A stretch of DNA of 64,000 nucleotides from Candidatus Gastranaerophilales bacterium HUM_9 (lineage in GTDB: Bacteria > Cyanobacteriota > Vampirovibrionia > Gastranaerophilales > Gastranaerophilaceae). A program made the position numbers and the translations under genes. Shown here one piece after another: positions 43,888 to 53,597 of the stretch (position 1 is the stretch's first letter; each line of letters begins with the position of its first letter). The notes below the pieces were generated by a model. It ran no database searches. It was not told the DNA's origin and saw only the letters and a program-made list of their open reading frames with translations. The DNA lies in contig DABG01000012.1 in NCBI GenBank assembly GCA_002103075.1, forward strand, positions 1-64,000, read 5' to 3'.

Positions 43888-44367
43888 ATGGTAGTTTCTT
43901 ACACGACTAATTATTCACAAGTTGATCCGTACGCTATGAAGAATAATAACCAAATGCAAACAAATGCAGATGGCGGTGGAAATGGTGGTGCTTTTTTGAA
44001 GATGTTTGAAGATACTGAATCAGAAGAGTCAAAATCTCCTAAGGATACTAATGTTGAATATGCTACTGATAATTCATCTTTATATGCTGATTATCAGGCT
44101 AGTGAAAGCGTTATTAGAGACTATATTGATAATTCCTTGTTGTTGAATACAGAACAAGTTGCGTGTACTAATATTGCTCAGCATTTGGCTTTAAAATCAA
44201 ATGTAAAAGAAACATTGAAGTTCTTGAATACACAAGCTGCAAAAAATATGGTTAATTCAAGAAAAAGAAATTATAATTTTCAAACTAAACCTGTTGAATC
44301 AGCTAAGACAACGGCTGAAAATAATTTCTTTAAGACAGTTCCTAGCAAGAATTTCTTCTTGTCATAA
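43888..44367 (+). CDS. Protein of unknown function, 159 aa
   Basis: I do not recognise this family. The N-terminus is polar with NADGGGNGGAFLKMFED, then an acidic Ser-rich patch (TESEESKSPKD), a helical middle (about 60-125, LLLNTEQVACTNIAQHLALK) and a basic C-terminus. No signal peptide or membrane span is seen. AGAGGG lies 7-8 nt before the ATG. It is monocistronic; a repeat element begins 8 bp after its stop. Confidence 0.55.
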   Translation: MVVSYTTNYSQVDPYAMKNNNQMQTNADGGGNGGAFLKMFEDTESEESKSPKDTNVEYATDNSSLYADYQASESVIRDYIDNSLLLNTEQVACTNIAQHLALKSNVKETLKFLNTQAAKNMVNSRKRNYNFQTKPVESAKTTAENNFFKTVPSKNFFLS

Positions 44368-44374
44368 TTATAAA

Positions 44375-44414
44375 GTCATTGCGAAAATTTGCATCGCAAA
44401 TTTGTGGCAATCCA
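44375..44414. repeat. Single copy of the GTCATTGCG dispersed repeat
   Basis: A 40-bp palindromic module (arms around GCGAAAATTTGC...GCAAATTTGTGGC) matching 10896-10936 with one or two changes. It lies 33 kb from the other copies, showing that the family is dispersed and not just local duplication. Confidence 0.75.
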
Positions 44415-44569
44415 TAAATAAACAATTCAGAGTGTGCAATAAATAACTTTTGAAACAAGAGAATAATTTGTGCGAACATATATTATCACGTCTACTTAAT
44501 CCGTTTATTATACCTTTGTCGGATAATTGTCTATTATAATCTGTTAAAGTATATTAAAAGGTGTTATTT

Positions 44570-44857
44570 ATGAAAAAAATAATTTTATACATATTAGGTA
44601 TTCTATTTATAATCTTTCTATTTCAAATGCTTGCAAAGGGCTATAATCCAAATACTTTTAGACAAGAATTTAGACCAACTTATAGTGCAACTCCAAAAAA
44701 TTTTTCTAGAGATGAACCAGAAGCTCGTCTTGAAATTAAGGATAATAGTTCTATTCAAAACCAACTAAGAGAATTTAGAAACGATACAAATGAAGATACA
44801 AAATATAATTCTAGTTGTCAGTTTGGCGTTTGTGTCCCAGGAGGGAATCAAAAATAA
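44570..44857 (+). CDS. Membrane-anchored small protein, 95 aa
   Basis: ATG 44570 has AAAGGTG 6 nt upstream and TATAAT at 44535-44540. One N-terminal hydrophobic helix (about 3-22, IILYILGILFIIFLFQMLAK) acts as an anchor or uncleaved signal. A polar, charged domain follows, ending with CQFGVCVPGG (a CxxxC-like pair). No family is recognised. It may be an envelope protein. The next gene also encodes an exported product. Confidence 0.6.
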   Translation: MKKIILYILGILFIIFLFQMLAKGYNPNTFRQEFRPTYSATPKNFSRDEPEARLEIKDNSSIQNQLREFRNDTNEDTKYNSSCQFGVCVPGGNQK

Positions 44858-44923
44858 GAGATTTTAGTAGCAAAAAATATTTTTAGGAACGTTTAAATCT
44901 AATAAGAGAAAAGAGGATTTATT

Positions 44924-45418
44924 ATGAATACTAAGAGTATAGCTACTAAAATTATTGCAGGTACTATGGCATTATCACAGACTGCCTGCAAAAGAGAACC
45001 AATTCATCAAATTACTAATGTAACGAAGTATCCAATAATTGAAAGAGTTGATTCTTTTACAAAATCAGCTTTAAATGATGTTGATACAACATTTGCTGAA
45101 AGAATTAAGGTTGATACATTAGAGATATCTAATAAAAAATTGAATGATAAAAATAAATTAGTAGAATATCTTGATAAGAATGCAAGACGTTCAAATTCTG
45201 AGGTTTTGGTCGATACAAGACCTGTATATAGCTTTGGAATGAGATATGACGGTAAAATGGGATATCGATTGAGAATGGAGAATTTTTATGAACCTAAATA
45301 TATTCCATCAGAAATGGCTGGAGTTATGCAAAATAAGGTTTATACAAACAAATCAGAAGACAAATTCTTTGTTCCTGTAACATATTATGGTATAAGAAAT
45401 CCAAAAGCTGAAAAATAG
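44924..45418 (+). CDS. Putative lipoprotein of unknown function, 164 aa
   Basis: The N-terminus (IIAGTMALSQTACKRE) fits a lipobox with Cys22 as the lipidated residue, although the hydrophobic stretch is short. The mature part is basic and mostly beta/loop in character (VDTRPVYSFGMRYDGKMGYR). No domain is recognised. AGAGGA lies 8 nt before the ATG and a strong bidirectional terminator follows. Confidence 0.6.
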   Translation: MNTKSIATKIIAGTMALSQTACKREPIHQITNVTKYPIIERVDSFTKSALNDVDTTFAERIKVDTLEISNKKLNDKNKLVEYLDKNARRSNSEVLVDTRPVYSFGMRYDGKMGYRLRMENFYEPKYIPSEMAGVMQNKVYTNKSEDKFFVPVTYYGIRNPKAEK

Positions 45419-45443
45419 GTATTTGATAAAAATGTATTAATAC

Positions 45444-45477
45444 AAAAAAGAGTGCCATAACTGACACTCTTTTTTTG
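45444..45477. terminator. Bidirectional terminator between convergent genes
   Basis: AAAAAAGAGTG (45444-45454), a 10-nt loop, CACTCTTTTTTT. It serves the lipoprotein gene (plus) and serS (minus). Confidence 0.8.
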
Positions 45478-45498
45478 TTATCTTTTATAAAATGTTGA

Positions 45499-46761
45499 TT
45501 ATAAAACATCAAATCCTGTGTATTTTCTCAATACTTCAGGGATTATAACACTTCCATCTTCTTGTTGGAAGTTTTCAACAATAGCTGCAAATGTTCTACC
45601 TACTGCAAGACCTGAACCGTTGATTGTGTGAACAAATCTAACTTTGCCATCTTTATCACGATATCTGATATTTGCACGTCTAGCTTGGTAATCACCGTAG
45701 TTTGAACAACTAGAGATTTCTTTATAGTTGTTATATGATGGTAACCAAACTTCTAAGTCATAACATTTGTTTGCTGAGAAACCTATATCAGAAGTACAAA
45801 GTGCAACTCTTCTAAATGGAAGTCCTAGCATTTCTAACATTCTTTCACCGTCAAGAGTTAGCTTTTCGTGTTCTTCAGGACTTGATTCAGGAGTTGTTAA
45901 TTTTACCATTTCAACTTTATTGAATTGGTGAACTCTGATTAAACCTCTTGTATCTTTGCCTGCAGAACCTGCTTCACGTCTAAAACAAGGTGTGTAAGCT
46001 GTCATATATTTTGGTAAATCAGCTTCTGATAAGATTTCGTTTGAATAAATGTTTGTAACAGGTACTTCAGCTGTTGGGATTAAGTATAAATCTTCATCAA
46101 CACATTTGTACATGTCTTCTGCAAACTTAGGTAATTGACCTGTACCTGTCATTGTTGCACTGTTTGCCATAAATGGAGGTAGAATTTCTTCGTAGCCTTC
46201 GTTTTCTGTGTGTTGATCCAAGAAGAAGTTGATGATAGCTCTTTCAAGTCTAGCACCTTTACCTCTATATAGAGTAAATCTTGATTGTGAAAGTTTAACA
46301 CCACGTTCAAAATCTACAATATTTTTTTCTTCGCAAATATCCCAGTGTGCTTTTGGCTCAAAGTTGAATTTTGTAGGTTCACCTTTTCTATATACTTCTA
46401 CATTATAGTCTTCTGTTGGACCAATTGGAGTTGATTCATCAGGAATATTTGGAATGTGTAATAATAAGTCTTTTTGTTTTGTATCAAGTTCAGTTTGCTT
46501 ATCTTCTAAAACTTTTATTTTATCACCAAGCTCTCTTACTTCTGTTTGAATAGCTTCTGTATCTTCGCCATTTTTTTTCATAAGACCGATTTTTTGTGAC
46601 TCAGATTTTCTTGTTGCTCTAAGTTCATCGGCTTCTGCTTGTATTTTTCTTCTTTCTACGTCAATATCAATAACTGCATCAATTGACAATTCAGGGTTTC
46701 TTCTCTTTAATAATTCATTAATCTTTTCAGGATTTTCTCTAATTAGTTTAATGTCTAACAT
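45499..46761 (-). CDS. serS: Seryl-tRNA synthetase
   Basis: A 420-residue class II synthetase. An N-terminal coiled-coil arm (about 30-100) contacts tRNA-Ser. The core has TGTGQLPKF, YSNEILSEADLPKYMTAY, motif 2 CFRREAGSAGKDTRGLIR with VHQFNKVE, and motif 3 GSGLAVGRTFAAIVENFQ. Length and order are standard. It stands alone on the minus strand. Confidence 0.98.
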   Translation of the reverse strand: MLDIKLIRENPEKINELLKRRNPELSIDAVIDIDVERRKIQAEADELRATRKSESQKIGLMKKNGEDTEAIQTEVRELGDKIKVLEDKQTELDTKQKDLLLHIPNIPDESTPIGPTEDYNVEVYRKGEPTKFNFEPKAHWDICEEKNIVDFERGVKLSQSRFTLYRGKGARLERAIINFFLDQHTENEGYEEILPPFMANSATMTGTGQLPKFAEDMYKCVDEDLYLIPTAEVPVTNIYSNEILSEADLPKYMTAYTPCFRREAGSAGKDTRGLIRVHQFNKVEMVKLTTPESSPEEHEKLTLDGERMLEMLGLPFRRVALCTSDIGFSANKCYDLEVWLPSYNNYKEISSCSNYGDYQARRANIRYRDKDGKVRFVHTINGSGLAVGRTFAAIVENFQQEDGSVIIPEVLRKYTGFDVL

Positions 46762-46838
46762 ATTGTTTCCTCTTTATGTATTCTATAATTTTATTTTATA
46801 AAAAATATAATTTATATTCAAATATTTATTATCGACTG

Positions 46839-48416
46839 TTAAGCACCGATTTCTTTAATCAGTTTAAAATAGCTTTTTCTTTCTTTATTCTTTTTAAATT
46901 TTTTGTTATTTATTGTAGAGTCTTGAGTTTGTGTGTTTAAATCTTGTTTAAGCTCTTGTTTAACTTCTTTTTTATATGCATTTTTATCATTCTTTACTTT
47001 TTTAGGGTCAAGGTTTATTGTAATTTGGTTTTCAACAATGTTTTTACCAATTGCTTTTTCAAGGTTTGCACGAGCAGTATTGTATTCATATAATGTGTTG
47101 TAGTAATTTAATTGTGCATCTCTATATTGAAGTTGAGCTTCTTTTAATTCAACGGGGTTACCTACTCCTGATTTGTATCTACCAAAAGAAAGTTCATAGT
47201 TTTCTTTTGCTTGTTTTACAGTAAGAGTTGAAACTGGAATTTTGTTTTTCTTTTCAATCAAGTTATAGTAAGCTGTTTGAATTTCTAAATAAATATCGTT
47301 TTGTGTGCTTGTTGCATTTGCAATTTCTCTTGTATAAAGAGTTCTAGCTTCTTTTATTTCGTTTCTAATCAACATAGCATTGATTGTTGGGAAGTTAAGA
47401 TATCCACCTAGGTTGTAACCGTAGTTAGATGTAAAACTTTTACCACCGATTTGGTATTGTCCCTCAATTGTGATTTGTGGGAACCAAGATTTTTTAGTAA
47501 GTTGAAGATTTTGTCTTGCACTTTCTACTTTTGAAATAGATAATTTGTAATCTGGTCTAGAGTCTTTTGCAACTTCTATTGCTTGATTTAAACTAAGATT
47601 ACAAGGATTATATCTAAGTTTATCCTTCACTGTATATTGATTGAAATACGGCATACCCATTGAGTTGTTAAGCGTCGCCATAGCAATCATAAGTGCGTTT
47701 TGTGCTTCTATTAAAGATAATTTTGCGTTACTTAAATTTACTTCAGCAATTGTTAAGTCAACTTTTGGACTTGTTCCAGCTGTATAGAATGCTTTTGCTT
47801 GTTTGTAGAACATATCATATCTTGTTACCATTTCTTCTGCTACACGTAATTGTTCATAAGCATAGAGAACGTTGTAATAAGAATTCTTTACATCACAAAT
47901 AACTTGATTGATTGTTGAAGTTAACATGATTTTATATTGTTCATTTTCAAGTTTTCTAATAGTTACTTGGTTTTGGGTTACACCAAAGTCATATAGCATC
48001 TCTGAAACCGAAATTTGACCTAATGTGTAGTAGTTGTAAATAAGGTTTCTTTTGAATACGTCGGATAATTGTAGTTGTCTTATTCTTGTATAACCTGTTT
48101 GCCAAGAAAATTGTGGAAACCAACTTGACCATGCTTGTTTTACCCTATAATCTGATGCAAACACATCTTGAATAGCTGCTTGAATTTTAGGGTTGTTTCC
48201 AAGAGCAAATTTTATGCAATCATCAAGTGTAACTTCAATATTGTTTTGAATACTACCTTCAATAACTGTATCTTGTGTAATCTTTGATTTAACTAAAGGT
48301 TGAACATTATCGCTATCAGGATACTCTTCTTTAGAAAATTTAGAGCCTAAGCTAAATGCAAAAACATTATTGCAACCAAGTAGGACTATTAAAAGTATTG
48401 AAAGAAATTTTTTCAA
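46839..48416 (-). CDS. TolC-family outer membrane efflux channel
   Basis: 525 residues. A signal peptide (MKKFLSILLIVLLGCNNVFA) is followed by two OEP repeats (about 60-270 and 280-470) with periodic helices such as GVTQNQVTIRKLENEQ and VKQAKENYELSFGRYKSGVG; the C-terminal about 55 residues are Lys/Asn/Gln-rich. It would form the outer-membrane trimer of the tripartite pump. It begins directly after the RND transporter stop. The paired repeat layout, signal peptide and operon make the call firm. Confidence 0.92.
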   Translation of the reverse strand: MKKFLSILLIVLLGCNNVFAFSLGSKFSKEEYPDSDNVQPLVKSKITQDTVIEGSIQNNIEVTLDDCIKFALGNNPKIQAAIQDVFASDYRVKQAWSSWFPQFSWQTGYTRIRQLQLSDVFKRNLIYNYYTLGQISVSEMLYDFGVTQNQVTIRKLENEQYKIMLTSTINQVICDVKNSYYNVLYAYEQLRVAEEMVTRYDMFYKQAKAFYTAGTSPKVDLTIAEVNLSNAKLSLIEAQNALMIAMATLNNSMGMPYFNQYTVKDKLRYNPCNLSLNQAIEVAKDSRPDYKLSISKVESARQNLQLTKKSWFPQITIEGQYQIGGKSFTSNYGYNLGGYLNFPTINAMLIRNEIKEARTLYTREIANATSTQNDIYLEIQTAYYNLIEKKNKIPVSTLTVKQAKENYELSFGRYKSGVGNPVELKEAQLQYRDAQLNYYNTLYEYNTARANLEKAIGKNIVENQITINLDPKKVKNDKNAYKKEVKQELKQDLNTQTQDSTINNKKFKKNKERKSYFKLIKEIGA

Positions 48417-51400
48417 TTACTTTTGCTCCTTTCTTTTTTGTATATAAGTTTTTGCTTTTTCTACAACAAACTTAAATGCTCTAATTATTCCCCCGCCATA
48501 AGCCCATTCTTTCATTATATTAACCATTACAAAGAATGATGGAACAAGAATACTACCGATAAATGATACCGCAATCATACCACCGAATACGGTCATACCG
48601 ATTGAGTGACGGCTGCCAGCACCAGCACCTTTTGCTAGTATAAGTGGTAATAAACCTAGCAAGAATGCAATGTTAGTCATCATAACTGCTCTAAATCTTA
48701 GTTTTGCTGCTTGTAATGCAGCATCAATATAATTTAAACCGTCTTTTTCCATAGCATCTTTAGCAAATTCTACAATAAGAATAGCTTGTTTTGTACCAAG
48801 ACCAACTAACATAACAAGTCCGATTTGAGCGTAAATATCAAGTGAATATCCTGAAACATATTGGAAGAACAAAGCTCCAACAAGTGCTACAGGAGAAATT
48901 AGCATAACGGCAATCGGTAAAGTCCAACTTTCATATAATGCTACTAAGAACAAGTATACAAAAGTTAGTGCCATCGCAAGGATTGGTCCAATTTGACCTG
49001 CTGATTTTTTTTCTTGGAAAGATGTACCAGACCATTCATAACCCATATCTTTATCAAGAATTTTGTCTGAAAGTTTTTCCATTTCGTTCATTGCTTGACC
49101 AGAACTTACATTGTTCGCAGGAACACCGTTTATAGTTACAGCAGGATACATATTGAAACGTGAAATTGTATAAGGTCCAACTGTATCAACGAGTTTTATT
49201 ATTGAGTTTATTGGAACCATATATCCAAGATTGTTTTTAACATAGATTTTATCTAAATCAGATGGTTTTATTCTGTATGGAGCATCTGCTTGAATATAAA
49301 CACGATAAACTCTATTATAAAGATTGTAGTCGTTTACGTAAGTTGAACCTAGTTGAGCTGCTAGAGTGTTGTAAACAGATAGTATATCAACCCCTTGTGA
49401 CATAGCTTTTTCTTCATCTATTTCAACTTTTATCTGTGGTAGAGATGATGTATATGTTGTAAATAGTTTTGAAAATTTAGGATTTTTTCTAGCTTCTTGT
49501 AAGAATTTTTGAGTTACATTAAACAATTCTTCAGGGGTTTTATCTCCTTTATCAAGTAACATATATTCAAACCCACCGAACATGCTCATACCAGATATTG
49601 AAGATGGAGCGAATGTTGCGACTGTACCCTCTGAATAGTGTCTATATTTTCTATTTATTTGTGCTTGAATAGATGCTTGAGAAAGTTTTGCACTCTTTCT
49701 TTTTGACCAAGGTTCAAGACTTGTTACGACAAGAACAGTGTTATCACCAGAAAAACCTGCGATTTCAAGAGTATCTTTAACCCCTTTGATTTTTGCAATT
49801 TCTTTGGCTACTTCTTGACCAACTCTATCAGAACGAGCTAATGTTGCACTATCAGGAAGCTGAATTTGTGTAAATAGTGCTCCTTTATCTTCATCAGGCA
49901 AGAATCCTTTTGGGATAATTAAGAACATAAATAAGATAAATCCCAAAATAAATCCTAATAGTTTTAGAGTGTTTTTAGGCTTTGAAACGAAGTAATGAAC
50001 AAGATTAAGGTACTTATCTCTTACTCCATTAAACCAATTATCAAATTTTTGTATAAATTCAAAGTCAGCTTTTTCTTCTCCAGATTTTAAGATTAATGAA
50101 CACAAAGCAGGTGATAAAGTAAGTGCAACAAGGGTTGATAATCCGATAGATGTTGCAAGACAGAGTGCAAATTGTCTGAACATTTGACCTGTGATACCTG
50201 TCATAAATGATACAGGAACAAATACTGCCATAAGTACTAATGATGTTGCAATAACAGCACCAAATACCTCTTGCATTGTTATCTCTGTAGCTTCTTTGGG
50301 TGATTTACCTTCTTGAATGTGTCTTTGAGTGTTTTCCAATACAACAATAGCGTCATCTACAACTAGACCTACTGCAAGTACAAGTCCAAATAGGATAAGT
50401 AGGTTGATTGAAAACTTAAATACACTCATGAATATAAATACCCCAATTAATGAAACAGGGATTGCACAGAACGGAATGAATGCAGCTCTAGCAGTGCCTA
50501 AAAATAGGTATGTAACGATACTTACAAGTATAACTGCAAGAATAATTGCACTTATTACTTCGTGAATAGATTCTCTAACAAATTCTGTGTTGTCATAGTG
50601 AACAGACCATTCCATATCGGTTGGAAAACTCTTACTTACAATATTCATTTTTGCGATAATTTTATCAGCAAGGGCAATGGCGTTAGCCTCTGGACGTTGA
50701 CTAATAGATAGGATTGCTATTTCTGTTCCTTCAACTCTTGACCTTGAAGTATAAGCATTTGAACCTTGTTCAACTCTACCAATATCTTTTATTTTTACGT
50801 TTGCACCGTCTGGATTTGCTTTTATTATAATGTTTTCAAATTCTTCAACTGTCTTTAAACGACCTTTCGTCTTTAAAGTGAATTTTATTACTTGAGGAGT
50901 TGTCATAGGTTCTCCACCTAGAAAACCAGCTGGAGTTTGTGTGTTTTGAGCTTCGATTGCAGCACTAACATCAGTTGGTGTTACACCTAAACTCGCCATT
51001 CTTTCTGGATTTAGCCATATTCTCATAGCGTATTCACCAGCACCAAAAACACTGGTTTCACCTACCCCATTAATTCTATCAATTTCATCTTTTAAAAATC
51101 TTCTAGCGTAGTTAGCTAGGAATAATGAATTATAGGTTTTGTGAGGAGAAGTTAATGCAATCATCAATATCCCAGGACCACCCGTTGATTTTTTTACTGT
51201 AAGCCCGTATTTTTTTACCTGTTCAGGAAGTCTTGGATTTACAAGTTGTAATTGGTTCTGAACATTTACCAAAGCCATGTCTGGGTCTGTACCAATTTCA
51301 AAATAGATTGTAAGTTTATATGAACCACTTCTTGAATCTGATTGCATATAAATCATGTTATCAACACCGTTCAACTGTAGCTCAATAGGAGCAGCTACTG

Positions 51401-51581
51401 TTGATGCAACAACATCTGCACTTGCACCACTATATGTTGCAGATACAATAACCTGTGGTGGTGTAATTGATGGGTATTCTTCAACAGGCAAATTCACCAT
51501 TGCAATCAATCCTGCAAGAATGATTACTAATGATATAATCATCGCTAATTTGGGTCTTCTGATGAATAAATTACCTGCCAT
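48417..51581 (-). CDS. RND multidrug efflux transporter (HAE1 type)
   Basis: 1054 residues, typical for AcrB/MexB-like inner-membrane drug/proton antiporters. TM1 is at the N-terminus (FIRRPKLAMIISLVIILAG), followed by YPSITPPQVIVSATYSGASA, the proton-relay pair in GLVVDDAIVVLENTQRH (TM4), and TM10 Lys in GLGTKQAILIVEFAKD. Two large periplasmic loops follow TM1 and TM7. The substrate range is unknown. It overlaps the adaptor by 11 nt and abuts the TolC-type gene. Confidence 0.96.
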   Translation of the reverse strand: MAGNLFIRRPKLAMIISLVIILAGLIAMVNLPVEEYPSITPPQVIVSATYSGASADVVASTVAAPIELQLNGVDNMIYMQSDSRSGSYKLTIYFEIGTDPDMALVNVQNQLQLVNPRLPEQVKKYGLTVKKSTGGPGILMIALTSPHKTYNSLFLANYARRFLKDEIDRINGVGETSVFGAGEYAMRIWLNPERMASLGVTPTDVSAAIEAQNTQTPAGFLGGEPMTTPQVIKFTLKTKGRLKTVEEFENIIIKANPDGANVKIKDIGRVEQGSNAYTSRSRVEGTEIAILSISQRPEANAIALADKIIAKMNIVSKSFPTDMEWSVHYDNTEFVRESIHEVISAIILAVILVSIVTYLFLGTARAAFIPFCAIPVSLIGVFIFMSVFKFSINLLILFGLVLAVGLVVDDAIVVLENTQRHIQEGKSPKEATEITMQEVFGAVIATSLVLMAVFVPVSFMTGITGQMFRQFALCLATSIGLSTLVALTLSPALCSLILKSGEEKADFEFIQKFDNWFNGVRDKYLNLVHYFVSKPKNTLKLLGFILGFILFMFLIIPKGFLPDEDKGALFTQIQLPDSATLARSDRVGQEVAKEIAKIKGVKDTLEIAGFSGDNTVLVVTSLEPWSKRKSAKLSQASIQAQINRKYRHYSEGTVATFAPSSISGMSMFGGFEYMLLDKGDKTPEELFNVTQKFLQEARKNPKFSKLFTTYTSSLPQIKVEIDEEKAMSQGVDILSVYNTLAAQLGSTYVNDYNLYNRVYRVYIQADAPYRIKPSDLDKIYVKNNLGYMVPINSIIKLVDTVGPYTISRFNMYPAVTINGVPANNVSSGQAMNEMEKLSDKILDKDMGYEWSGTSFQEKKSAGQIGPILAMALTFVYLFLVALYESWTLPIAVMLISPVALVGALFFQYVSGYSLDIYAQIGLVMLVGLGTKQAILIVEFAKDAMEKDGLNYIDAALQAAKLRFRAVMMTNIAFLLGLLPLILAKGAGAGSRHSIGMTVFGGMIAVSFIGSILVPSFFVMVNIMKEWAYGGGIIRAFKFVVEKAKTYIQKRKEQK

Positions 51582-52776
51582 TTATTATTCCTTTTATAAT
51601 TCTTTTTAGTTTTCTCATAACTTTATGGAAAAAGTTTTCGTGTGTTTTGTGAGATAGTTGATTAACAACTTTTACTGGCACACCAGGAATAACTTCTTGA
51701 AGTCCTCCTGTTATAATTCTATCCCCTATATTAAGTCCAGAAGATATTATTGAATTGTGACCTTCTTGACTATCAACTTTTATGTATGCAATTTCTGGCA
51801 TATTATTTTCACCAAGTTTGTAAACATACTTACCTTCTTGGTTATCTAATATAGCTTTTGATGGAATAATTGGTACTGGTGCGGTTTTATTTGAATAGAT
51901 TATAATTTTACCGTAGTCACCTGCAATAAGTTCATCTTCAGGGTTATTAAAAGTCGCACGCATTTTTATTGTCCCTGTTGATTCTTCAACTTTGTTATCG
52001 TAAAAATCTTGCACTCCTGTTAATTTGTATTTTTGCCCAGAGCTAAAAATGTATTCAACTTTACGTTTTACATTCGCAGAGCCATCAACTCTTGATAATT
52101 CGTTAAAATCAGTAGCTTCAAGAGGGAATGTTACATACATCGGGTTCGTACTATATAAGGTTGTAAGTGGACCGGAATTGATTGTAACATAGTTTCCTAC
52201 TGTAACAGTGTTGATACCAACTCTACCTGATACAGGAGCTTTAATTCTTGTGTAGCTAAGATTTCTTTGAGCATCTCTATAAGCACTAGCACTTCTTGCT
52301 AAACCTGCTCTATAAGAATCTCTTTGAGCTACTGCATTATCATAATCAGCTCTTGCAATATAGTCTTGTTTTACAAGTTGTCTAGCTCTTTCACTTTGTT
52401 TATCATAGTAAACTTGCATCGCTCGAGCGCTTTTTAAATCAGCTGAGGCTTGTTGCATAGCATATTGGTATTGTTGAGGTTCAATCTCGAACAATACTTG
52501 TCCTGCTTTGACGTAGTCACCTTCTTTGAAATAACGTTTAAGTAGATACCCACTGATACGAGCTTCTACGTTCACTTGATATTTTGAAACAACTCTCGCT
52601 GGTGCTTCGTATTTTCTAACCATGTTATATGAACCAACCGTACTAACAACTACTTCTGGAGTTGCTGATTTCATCATTTTTACACGGTTAAAATGAGTAT
52701 TTACTGCTGTAATAATTGATCTAATGATAATTGCAGCAAATAATATTGATATTGCAATAATTATTTTTTTTCGCAT
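51571..52776 (-). CDS. RND periplasmic adaptor (membrane fusion protein)
   Basis: 401 residues from ATG 52776 (GGGGAG upstream at short spacing; a GTG 15 nt earlier is an alternative). An N-terminal membrane anchor (about 3-25) precedes the lipoyl halves (RISGYLLKRYFKEGDYVKAG and YTRIKAPVSGRVGINTVTVG), a helical hairpin (about 95-160) and the beta-barrel/membrane-proximal domains. It bridges the RND pump to the TolC-type channel and is the first gene of the operon. Confidence 0.94.
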   Translation of the reverse strand: MRKKIIIAISILFAAIIIRSIITAVNTHFNRVKMMKSATPEVVVSTVGSYNMVRKYEAPARVVSKYQVNVEARISGYLLKRYFKEGDYVKAGQVLFEIEPQQYQYAMQQASADLKSARAMQVYYDKQSERARQLVKQDYIARADYDNAVAQRDSYRAGLARSASAYRDAQRNLSYTRIKAPVSGRVGINTVTVGNYVTINSGPLTTLYSTNPMYVTFPLEATDFNELSRVDGSANVKRKVEYIFSSGQKYKLTGVQDFYDNKVEESTGTIKMRATFNNPEDELIAGDYGKIIIYSNKTAPVPIIPSKAILDNQEGKYVYKLGENNMPEIAYIKVDSQEGHNSIISSGLNIGDRIITGGLQEVIPGVPVKVVNQLSHKTHENFFHKVMRKLKRIIKGIINGR

Positions 52777-52817
52777 ACGCTCCCCACACACATAAATATA
52801 TTTATTAAGTTAATTTT

Positions 52818-52846
52818 ATTATAATGATGTTGCAAATGCAACATAT
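52818..52846 (-). promoter_or_regulatory. Probable efflux operon promoter with operator palindrome
   Basis: On the minus strand TATAAT (52818-52823) lies 17 nt from ATATGT (52841-52846). The inverted repeat ATGTTGC-AAAT-GCAACAT (52827-52844) fills the spacer, the usual site for a repressor of the TetR or MarR type. No regulator gene is adjacent. Confidence 0.55.
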
Positions 52847-52878
52847 TCTTTAAAAAAATTTAAATTTTAGACAACTGG

Positions 52879-53541
52879 CTAAGTAGTCTTTTGTTTATCA
52901 TTTTTGTGATATTTGCTTACAGGCATTGTTGAACCAGCCCTATAGCCACAATACGTATATATTGCAGGTAGAATTTTTTCTACTTTTAAATTTTTAATTA
53001 AAGGGAATTTAGCTAATGTTAACGCTCCAACAGCATCATCAATGTTTGCAACGCAGTCCTTTAGTGTTATCTTTCTATCAGGTTCTTTATCTTTAGGGTC
53101 AACGACAATGTTTGATAATTTTTCTGCTCCTATCATACCACCTATTAATCCTACAGTTGTTGCAACGAACTTACCTGCAACATTATTCGTTTTTTTGAAA
53201 TTTTCAACGATTTTTAACCCTCCTCCAACTGCTAATGCTGGAATAGTCGAATTAAACAGCTGAAAAACACTCTCTTTACATTTCTCTTTTTTTTCTGCGT
53301 TTGTTTTTCCCCACATTCCACCTATTGTACCACCTGCAATTCCAGAACTTGAAAGAATTAGCATGTCTTTTATTCCATAATCAAGTTTTAGAATGTTAGG
53401 AGTCTTTTTGGTTTTTGCAATACAAGCTAGTGGAACGAGTGTTCCTGTAATAGCACCTATCAAAGCGTTCCTATCAGTATTATCTTTTTTTGTTGAACTA
53501 TTGTACACTATATTTGAATTTGTATCTATTTTATTTATCAT
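52879..53541 (-). CDS. Glycine-rich hydrophobic protein of unknown function, 220 aa
   Basis: No known family. There are several short hydrophobic, Gly-rich stretches (about 27-42, 62-80, 100-112, 128-150: e.g. TTVGLIGGMIGAEKLSN) separated by Lys-rich polar linkers. The polar Asn-rich N-terminus and basic C-terminus lie outside them. The style resembles the 191-aa ORF at 37835 and other orphans I associate with this lineage. It is probably membrane-associated; role unknown. AAGG lies 8 nt before the ATG. Confidence 0.55.
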   Translation of the reverse strand: MINKIDTNSNIVYNSSTKKDNTDRNALIGAITGTLVPLACIAKTKKTPNILKLDYGIKDMLILSSSGIAGGTIGGMWGKTNAEKKEKCKESVFQLFNSTIPALAVGGGLKIVENFKKTNNVAGKFVATTVGLIGGMIGAEKLSNIVVDPKDKEPDRKITLKDCVANIDDAVGALTLAKFPLIKNLKVEKILPAIYTYCGYRAGSTMPVSKYHKNDKQKTT

Positions 53542-53597
53542 CTACTTAACCTTCGCATATATAAAACACATAATAAAATTAATTTGTTAGTAAAATG

